Of a stretch of 11,447 nt of DNA, positions 7,872 through 11,447 are shown piece after piece (position 1 is the first letter of the stretch; each line of letters begins with the position of its first letter). The DNA is from an uncultured Ruminococcus sp. (GTDB lineage: Bacteria > Bacillota > Clostridia > Oscillospirales > CAG-272). The notes below the pieces were generated by a model that worked only from the letters and a program-made list of their open reading frames with translations, was not told where the DNA came from and did no database searches. Position numbers and translations under genes: made by a program. The stretch lies in NCBI GenBank assembly GCA_902797495.1, contig CADBTH010000057.1, positions 1-11,447 on the forward strand, read 5' to 3'.

Positions 7872-7900
7872 ATTCTACCATATATTTATGAATAAAGCAA
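7872..7900 (-). promoter_or_regulatory. Promoter of the parvulin-like lipoprotein gene
   Basis: On the minus strand, -35 TTGCTT (7895-7900), a 17-bp spacer and -10 TAGAAT (7872-7877) with the extended element TGG directly upstream. The -35 is weak (only TTG matches), which the extended -10 would offset. The start would fall near 7865, leaving a leader of about 15-20 nt before the TTG codon. Confidence 0.65.
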
Positions 7901-7940
7901 GAGGACGGGTCGGCGCATATAATGGTGTGGGAGGGATCAT

Positions 7941-8162
7941 ATGAGGATAGATAAGAGAAAAATCGATATGCTCTGTTCGATGAGCGACGAGAGGCTTTGG
8001 GGTGCGCTGAAATTCTTCGCCTCGTCCCTCGGCGCGGATCTGTCGAAGAAGAGAGTGAGAGCGGGCGACATGGAGCGCGTGAGGCGGACTCTCTCTTCCC
8101 TGACGGACGGCGATATTGCGCGGATAAACGATCTCGTCTCCGTCTGGAAGTACGGGAGGTGA
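7941..8162 (+). CDS. Small helical protein of unknown function (first of three)
   Basis: 73 residues, not recognised. It is charged and mostly helical in character: a basic start (MRIDKRKIDML), a segment DERLWGALKFFASSLGADLS (16-35), and DIARINDLVSVWKYGR at the end. No signal peptide, membrane span or cysteine motif. The start ATG at 7941 has GGGAGGG (7929-7935) five to six nt upstream. The ORF ends at a TGA embedded in GGGAGGTGA, which is the ribosome binding site of the next gene, so the three genes form one translation unit. The long opposite-strand reading frame over this stretch is compositionally odd and has no site of its own. A link to sporulation is suggested only by the neighbouring spo0A. 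Confidence 0.72.
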   Translation: MRIDKRKIDMLCSMSDERLWGALKFFASSLGADLSKKRVRAGDMERVRRTLSSLTDGDIARINDLVSVWKYGR

Positions 8163-8166
8163 CGGG

Positions 8167-8475
8167 ATGAGCGGACTTGATTCGATGCTCGAGGGAGCGA
8201 TGAAGGACCCGAGATTTGCAGAGATACTCTCGACCCTGAAGGAGAAGGCGGACTCGGGAGAGCTGGACGTGAAAGATATGATCGGGGAGCTGACGAAGGC
8301 GGACGGCGCGCCGCAGAAGAGCGCGTCGCCCGGGATCGAGAGCCACAAGAGGCTTCTTTCGGCTCTGAAGCCCTACCTCTCCGACCCGAAGAAGAACGCC
8401 GTCGACGAGATGCTGAGGCTCGGCGAGTTTTCGGGAGTCATAGAGGCGCTCTCGAAGGGAAAGAACGGGGGGTGA
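8167..8475 (+). CDS. Small helical protein of unknown function (second of three)
   Basis: 102 residues, not assigned to a named family. Two helical parts are joined by a low-complexity linker: the N-terminal part has MLEGAMKDPRFAEILSTLKE (7-26) and a charged helix up to about residue 65; the C-terminal part carries LLSALKPYLSDPKK (about 73-86) and ends VIEALSKGKNGG. The LLxALKPYLS type of motif reminds me of conserved small clostridial proteins, but I cannot name them. The start ATG at 8167 follows GGGAGGTGA, which overlaps the stop of the first small gene. The stop TGA lies inside GGGGGGTGAGG, the ribosome binding site of the third gene. No membrane segment or signal. Confidence 0.75.
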   Translation: MSGLDSMLEGAMKDPRFAEILSTLKEKADSGELDVKDMIGELTKADGAPQKSASPGIESHKRLLSALKPYLSDPKKNAVDEMLRLGEFSGVIEALSKGKNGG

Positions 8476-8479
8476 GGCT

Positions 8480-8794
8480 TTGTACTCGAGAAACATGAGG
8501 CGGCAGGACGACGCGACAGTTCTTCCCCCGAGATATTCGGGAGTCAGATTCAAACGGGGCGAGCGCGCCGACGGGAGGGCTTTCGCGGTCGAAGAGCCGC
8601 TGCCGCCGCCCGTTCCCGTTCCCGCCGACGAGGTGAAAAAGCAGTCTGATAAGAACGACGCGCTCTCCCGTCTTCTCTCGGGTATCGGGCGGGACGACCT
8701 TCTCATCGCCGCGCTGATAATCATACTGTCCGGCGAGGGGGAGACGTCGCGCGAGGCTGTACTGCTCTTACTGCTCCTGCTATGCATCAGATGA
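8480..8794 (+). CDS. Small protein with proline-rich linker and hydrophobic C-terminus (third of three)
   Basis: 104 residues, unknown function. The basic N-terminus (MYSRNMRRQDD) carries VLPPRYSGVRF (about 14-24). Next come a proline stretch EEPLPPPVPVPAD (38-50) and a C-terminal pair of short hydrophobic stretches: DDLLIAALIIILSGEG (72-87) and a run of seven to eight leucines near the end (94-101). These are short for transmembrane helices; a membrane-surface hairpin or oligomerising helix is conceivable. The start is TTG at 8480, four nt after the stop of the second gene and just behind GGGGGGTGAGG. An in-frame ATG at 8495 has no comparable site and would cut the conserved-looking N-terminus. 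It is convergent with spo0A; its stop is 74 nt from the spo0A stop. Confidence 0.72.
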   Translation: MYSRNMRRQDDATVLPPRYSGVRFKRGERADGRAFAVEEPLPPPVPVPADEVKKQSDKNDALSRLLSGIGRDDLLIAALIIILSGEGETSREAVLLLLLLLCIR

Positions 8795-8807
8795 CGAAAG
8801 AACGACA

Positions 8808-8839
8808 GAAGGGGACGACGCTCTCGCGCCGCCCCCTTC
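8808..8839 (-). terminator. Terminator hairpin of spo0A, GAGA tetraloop
   Basis: Lies 29 nt past the spo0A stop. On the minus strand it forms a 14-pair stem capped by a GAGA (GNRA) loop, with two G-U pairs. On the plus strand the same two positions would be A-C mismatches, so the structure favours the spo0A transcript. The downstream T-richness is poor (TGTCGTTCTTTC), so efficiency is uncertain. It may also serve the convergent small-gene operon. A CATCAGAT/ATCTGATG inverted repeat (8785-8792, 8859-8866) encloses it. Confidence 0.6.
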
Positions 8840-8868
8840 CGCGCATATATGGAAAGGAATCTGATGGG

Positions 8869-9645
8869 CTATCTTATCTTGTATTTGAGTCTGAGGTTGT
8901 CCGCGATCATCGCGATGAACTCTGAGTTCGTCGGCTTTCCGCGGTTGTTCTGCACCGTGTAGCCGAAGTAGGAGTTGAGTGTGTCTACGTCGCCTCGGTC
9001 CCACGCGACCTCTATCGCGTGGCGTATTGCGCGCTCGACTCTCGACGTCGTCGTCTGATACTTCTTCGCGACCGTCGGATAGAGCACCTTCGTTACGGAG
9101 TTGATTATATCGTTGTCGCGGATGGTCATGAGGATCGCGCTTCTGAGATACTGATACCCTTTTATGTGGGCGGGAACGCCGATCTGGTGGATTATCTTCG
9201 TGACCTGCGCCTCCATGTCGGGAGAGCCGGGGGTCGTGACGGCGGAGAGAGTGCCGCTCCTCCGGCTCTCCTCGATCTCCGCGACGTGGTCGCCGAGTCC
9301 GTCGTAGTCTATCGGCTTCGGCAGGCACAGCACCGCGCCCGCTTTCGTCGCCTCGACGAAGATGTTCTGGTTGACGACGAGGGAGGATATTATAAACGCG
9401 GGCGGGAGGTCGTCCGCGAAGTTCACGTTTTTCGACTGTCTTATCAGCCCGATCCCGTCGACGCGCGAGAGCCAAACGTCCGTTATGACGACGTCGTACC
9501 CTCCGCGGGATATCATCGTCAGCGCGTCCTCGCCGTTCGACGCTTCGTCGACAAATCTGTATCCGTATTTCAGAAGCGCTTCCTTCGCCGCCCTGCGCGC
9601 TTCGGCGCTTTCATCCGCGATCAAAATTTTCGTCTGCTTGTTCAT
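8869..9645 (-). CDS. spo0A: Sporulation master regulator Spo0A
   Basis: Response regulator that, when phosphorylated, dimerises and binds 0A boxes to start sporulation and the stationary-phase switch. 258 residues. The receiver domain (about 5-124) has acidic-pocket D11-E12, phospho-acceptor D56 in VVITDVWLS, S87/S88 where Thr is usual, and K110 in LPKPID. A variable linker (about 126-147) leads to the Spo0A-specific DNA-binding domain: IIHQIGVPAHIKGYQYLR (151-168), the recognition helix SRVERAIRHAIEVAW (201-215), and KPTNSEFIAMIADNLRL (237-253), all near-identical to Bacillus Spo0A. The receiver lacks the usual Met-Pro after D56 (WLS instead). The ATG at 9645 is chosen for AAGGAG 6 nt upstream; a longer in-frame start at 9690 lacks such a site and adds a non-family N-terminus. 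The gene stands alone with its own promoter, not behind spoIVB as is common in Clostridia. Confidence 0.96.
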   Translation of the reverse strand: MNKQTKILIADESAEARRAAKEALLKYGYRFVDEASNGEDALTMISRGGYDVVITDVWLSRVDGIGLIRQSKNVNFADDLPPAFIISSLVVNQNIFVEATKAGAVLCLPKPIDYDGLGDHVAEIEESRRSGTLSAVTTPGSPDMEAQVTKIIHQIGVPAHIKGYQYLRSAILMTIRDNDIINSVTKVLYPTVAKKYQTTTSRVERAIRHAIEVAWDRGDVDTLNSYFGYTVQNNRGKPTNSEFIAMIADNLRLKYKIR

Positions 9646-9695
9646 TTTCTTCTCCTTGTATATTCTTGCGTATTTAAATTGTATATTCATTTCCG

Positions 9696-9702
9696 TTCGA
9701 CG
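9696..9702 (-). promoter_or_regulatory. Imperfect 0A box at the spo0A transcription start
   Basis: CGTCGAA on the minus strand differs from the 0A box at one position and covers the predicted +1 of spo0A. A protein bound here would block initiation. Together with the exact box at 9771-9777 it suggests feedback control; alone it is weak. Confidence 0.3.
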
Positions 9703-9707
9703 CTAAC

Positions 9708-9736
9708 AGTTTACCATATATTTCCTGTTATTTCAA
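9708..9736 (-). promoter_or_regulatory. Promoter of spo0A
   Basis: On the minus strand, -35 TTGAAA (9731-9736), a 17-bp spacer and -10 TAAACT (9708-9713) with the extended TGG directly upstream. The predicted start is near 9701, leaving a leader of about 56 nt. I looked for a sigma-H type promoter (AGGAWW with a GAAT box at 11-12 nt) and found no correctly spaced pair. Confidence 0.7.
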
Positions 9737-9770
9737 GTGTTTGTCCTCAAAAATAATGCACAAAAAAACT

Positions 9771-9777
9771 TGTCGAA
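9771..9777 (+). promoter_or_regulatory. spo0A: 0A box (TGTCGAA), candidate Spo0A autoregulatory site
   Basis: An exact TGTCGAA, the core recognised by Spo0A, lies about 35 bp upstream of the spo0A -35 element. Spo0A is known to control its own gene in Bacillus. A 7-bp match can arise by chance, but its position in the short AT-rich promoter region strengthens the call. Confidence 0.5.
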
Positions 9778-9866
9778 CGCTGTTATTAATTACCAATAGT
9801 TACCATTTCATTCCATATATTCTACATAAATACTCCCCGTTCCCCTCTTTACGGCACAAAAAAACA

Positions 9867-9898
9867 GAGGGGGACGCTTTTGAAAAAGCGTCCCCCTC
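9867..9898 (-). terminator. Strong intrinsic terminator, minus strand, owner unclear
   Basis: A perfect 14-bp stem (GAGGGGGACGCTTT / AAAGCGTCCCCCTC) with loop TGAA. On the minus strand it is followed by TGTTTTTTT (A run at 9858-9864). It lies 131 bp upstream of the spo0A -35 and 354 nt past the dockerin gene stop, which already has its own terminator. It therefore either backs up that terminator or ends a separate transcript from 9899-10141. Confidence 0.88.
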
Positions 9899-10141
9899 AC
9901 CCGAAGAGAACCCCCCGTAAAACTTTTGAGGACGATATTAAAGGTCGCCCCATCTTCGGCGAAGCGGTCGGAGCCGCGCAGAGCGGCGGCAGAGCGCGGA
10001 GCCGAACTGAGAGCGCGAGAGGACGAGGAAGATTCGGCGTTCAGTCTTCACAAGGCGTAGTAACCGTTCGGGGTCCTCAAAAACCGCAGGTTTTTGGGGT
10101 TCGCGGTGCGTCGTGAAGGCTGAACGGCGAAAGAAAAAACA
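9899..10141. other. Structured element between two terminators: candidate ncRNA or dispersed repeat
   Basis: 243 nt with no credible protein gene. It contains a 19-nt inverted repeat (10033-10051 and 10113-10131, 17 of 19 complementary) enclosing an inner hairpin (10075-10085 with 10089-10099, loop GCA). A GC-rich part at 9945-10005 holds shorter pairings such as CCGCGC/GCGCGG (9974-9979, 9994-9999). In both long stems the one near-mismatch pairs as G-U only on the plus strand. The 10-mer GTCCTCAAAA occurs at 9743, in reverse at 9924-9933, and again at 10073. Two overlapping reading frames (9880-10116 plus, 9938-10159 minus) look arginine-rich and non-genic. No clear promoter was found on either strand. 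Confidence 0.4.
10033..10131. repeat. Long imperfect inverted repeat with nested hairpin
   Basis: Outer arms of 19 nt begin TTCGGCGTTCAG on the left and end CTGAACGGCGAA on the right, with one mismatch and one T-G pair. The inner stem CCTCAAAAACC / GGTTTTTGGGG has 11 pairs including one T-G. The 99-bp unit could be a palindromic dispersed element or the fold of an RNA. Confidence 0.6.
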
Positions 10142-10174
10142 CGGCGCACATTCAGTCAATCTGAATGTGCGCCG
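10142..10174 (-). terminator. Intrinsic terminator of the dockerin-protein gene
   Basis: A perfect 14-bp stem (CGGCGCACATTCAG / CTGAATGTGCGCCG) with a 5-nt loop, 77 nt past the dockerin gene stop. On the minus strand it is followed by GTGTTTTTTCTTT. The plus side lacks a T run, so it is directional. Confidence 0.92.
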
Positions 10175-10251
10175 CTTTACTTACTAACGATTATTGCAAA
10201 TCAAATAAAGTCAGCGCCTGTTTTTTCGGTGTTCCCGTCGTGTCGCGCTCT

Positions 10252-11447
10252 TCATTCATCTCCCGCAAGGATCTTGCGGAGCGCCAGCACGTCCTTCATG
10301 TTGACGGCTCCGTCGCCGTTCACGTCGGCGCCCGCCGAAGCTTCCTCATCCACTCCGGCGATCAGCTTCCGCAGAGCGAGCACGTCCTTCATCGTGATAC
10401 TGCAGTCCCCGTCCACGTCGCCCCTGATAAACACAGGCGCGGTGTCGAATTCTATCTTCACCACACAGAAGTCCCCGTCGAGATATACGGTGCAAGCGCT
10501 GTCGACCCGCTCTGTGTAAATGCCTCCGTCTTCGCCGACGGCGTGCCGATCCGCAAAGACTCTCAGCTCGTATCCCTCCGCCGTCTTTTTCAGTCCGTAG
10601 GAAAAGCTGAAATAAGGAGAGTCGTCCCAGGTGAGATACGGAACGCTGACGCTGTCCGTCGCGCCGTCGTACCAGCGGCTCTCATGAAGGTCGGGCATAT
10701 AGCCGAATATCTGCTTCGTCGCGACCTCGGCTAGCCGTCGGCTTGTGACTATCCGCTCACCGTCGTCCGTCTCTTCGAATTCCGCTTTTTCAAGATAGCC
10801 GTACATGGTGTTGAGAGCTATCTGCGCCGCGAGATCCGTGTCGTCCCTCGTTATCTGCGGGACGTCAGGCTCCGCCCCGCGGAAGAAGAGCGTGCTGTGT
10901 GCAAGCTCTACGGAGAAGACGGCGATCTTCAGGAATTTCGAATCAGTTGAATTCGACCGGAGAGCCCCGACCCAGGCGCGAAGGTTCTCGTCGAACACGG
11001 GCATCCCTATCGTGCCGTACTTGAAAGTGAACGTGCAAAAGAAGCTCTCTTCCTCCGTCGTATAAAGCTCGAACCCCATCATATTTTCGCCGGAGTAGAA
11101 GGTCGGATGGGAGATCGAGCAAACGCACTCTTTATACGCCCCGTCGCCGGAGAATTTCATAAGAAGAGCGGGCATGCCGTCTTCAAACACAGTATCCTCT
11201 ATCTCCAGCTTCGTATACGGATTCGGAGTGACAGTGACCGTGAAATCATACTCTTCGCCGAAGAGATACCCCTTCGCCTCGTGAGGACCGACGTCCCAGC
11301 AGGCGTAATTCTGATAGTCCTCCGTCTCGGCGTAATAGTAGTTATCGCCGATCACGACGCTCCCGTAATCGGACTCTATCGCCGTACCGTCCTTCATATA
11401 TACGGTGTATGAAGGATAGTACTCATACATCCAGTATTCGCTCTCCA
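10252..11447 (-). CDS. Dockerin-containing extracellular protein (5' end outside window)
   Basis: 397 residues are visible; the frame is open through the right edge, so the N-terminus and any signal peptide are missing. The last 60 residues form a type I dockerin: two calcium-binding repeats, DVDGDCSITMKDVLALRKL and DVNGDGAVNMKDVLALRKI, with D/N ligands at loop positions 1, 3, 5 and 12. Dockerins plug secreted proteins into cohesin-bearing scaffolds, as in cellulosomes. The first visible part (YTVYMKDGTAIESDYGSVV through FTVTVTPNPYTKLEI) resembles the Ig-like repeats of clostridial surface proteins. The middle (about 130-320) is an unrecognised region with alternating beta-type stretches. I see no glycosidase or protease catalytic motif, so the enzymatic role, if any, is unknown. 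Methionine 6 of the visible part is unlikely to be the true start. A terminator follows at 10142-10174. Confidence 0.85.
   Translation of the reverse strand, partial: ESEYWMYEYYPSYTVYMKDGTAIESDYGSVVIGDNYYYAETEDYQNYACWDVGPHEAKGYLFGEEYDFTVTVTPNPYTKLEIEDTVFEDGMPALLMKFSGDGAYKECVCSISHPTFYSGENMMGFELYTTEEESFFCTFTFKYGTIGMPVFDENLRAWVGALRSNSTDSKFLKIAVFSVELAHSTLFFRGAEPDVPQITRDDTDLAAQIALNTMYGYLEKAEFEETDDGERIVTSRRLAEVATKQIFGYMPDLHESRWYDGATDSVSVPYLTWDDSPYFSFSYGLKKTAEGYELRVFADRHAVGEDGGIYTERVDSACTVYLDGDFCVVKIEFDTAPVFIRGDVDGDCSITMKDVLALRKLIAGVDEEASAGADVNGDGAVNMKDVLALRKILAGDE

Noticed and set aside
7846..8787. 313-codon minus-strand frame covering the small-gene triad
   Set aside because: Ser/Arg-rich and without a site or domain; it would run through the divergent promoter region, whereas the three plus-strand genes have interlocked ribosome binding sites.
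9645..9690. Longer Spo0A start at ATG 9690
   Set aside because: It adds 15 residues not seen in the family and lacks a ribosome binding site, while ATG 9645 has AAGGAG at 6 nt.
9646..9860. Sigma-H type promoter for spo0A
   Set aside because: AGGAAAT and AGGACAA occur, but no GAAT-type -10 lies at the required 11-12 nt.
9880..10116. 78-codon plus-strand frame in the intergenic element
   Set aside because: It starts with TTG inside a terminator hairpin with no ribosome binding site; the Arg/Gly-rich product follows from the inverted repeats.
9938..10159. 73-codon minus-strand frame in the intergenic element
   Set aside because: It starts inside the dockerin gene's terminator stem and has no Shine-Dalgarno; its Arg-rich product looks like a translated repeat.
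10165..10734. 189-codon plus-strand frame opposite the dockerin region
   Set aside because: The opposite strand encodes two perfect calcium-binding dockerin repeats; this frame is their shadow.

Overview
The window looks like a chromosomal piece of a GC-rich, spore-forming member of the Clostridia (Bacillota), probably an uncultured gut or rumen-type lineage. The evidence is a full-length Spo0A with an almost canonical DNA-binding domain, a protein ending in a type I dockerin, an M3-family oligopeptidase of the clostridial non-PepF type, Gram-positive ribosome binding sites and sigma-A-like promoters, and normal use of TGA as a stop codon. Family-level placement is not possible from this stretch alone.

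Layout, left to right. (1) 1-521, minus: the first 173 codons of a fructose-6-phosphate aldolase/transaldolase-like gene cut by the window edge, with its own promoter at 553-581. (2) 639-6879, minus: a tight four-gene operon, transcribed in the order GT-B-fold glycosyltransferase-like protein, GPH-family sugar:cation symporter, GH36 alpha-galactosidase, M3 oligopeptidase. It has a promoter at 6930-6958 and an intrinsic terminator at 598-623. Symporter and alpha-galactosidase overlap by ATGA, and the other gaps are 14 and 21 nt. (3) 7004-7849, minus: a lipoprotein with a SurA/PrsA-like N-terminal part and a degenerate parvulin domain. (4) 7941-8794, plus: three tightly packed small genes of unknown function, divergent from the lipoprotein and convergent with spo0A. 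(5) 8869-9645, minus: spo0A with a GNRA-capped terminator, a sigma-A-like promoter and two candidate 0A boxes. (6) 9646-10251: about 600 nt without a convincing protein gene. It holds two strong minus-strand intrinsic terminators (9867-9898 and 10142-10174) and between them a long inverted-repeat element of unknown nature. (7) 10252-11447, minus: the C-terminal part of a secreted-type protein with two dockerin repeats, cut by the right edge.

How the genes fit together. The operon in (2) reads as uptake of an alpha-galactoside by cation symport followed by intracellular hydrolysis. The galactosyltransferase-like first gene and the peptidase at the end have no obvious place in that pathway. The neighbouring aldolase could act on sugar phosphates or on small hydroxy-ketones, but it has a separate promoter. 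The spo0A gene and its adjacent small-protein operon suggest, without proving, a sporulation link for the small proteins. Most unusual parts: the inter-terminator element at 9899-10141, the uncharacterised small-protein triad, the GT-B-like gene heading a galactoside operon, a parvulin domain lacking both signature histidines, and a Spo0A receiver lacking the usual Met-Pro after its phospho-acceptor.
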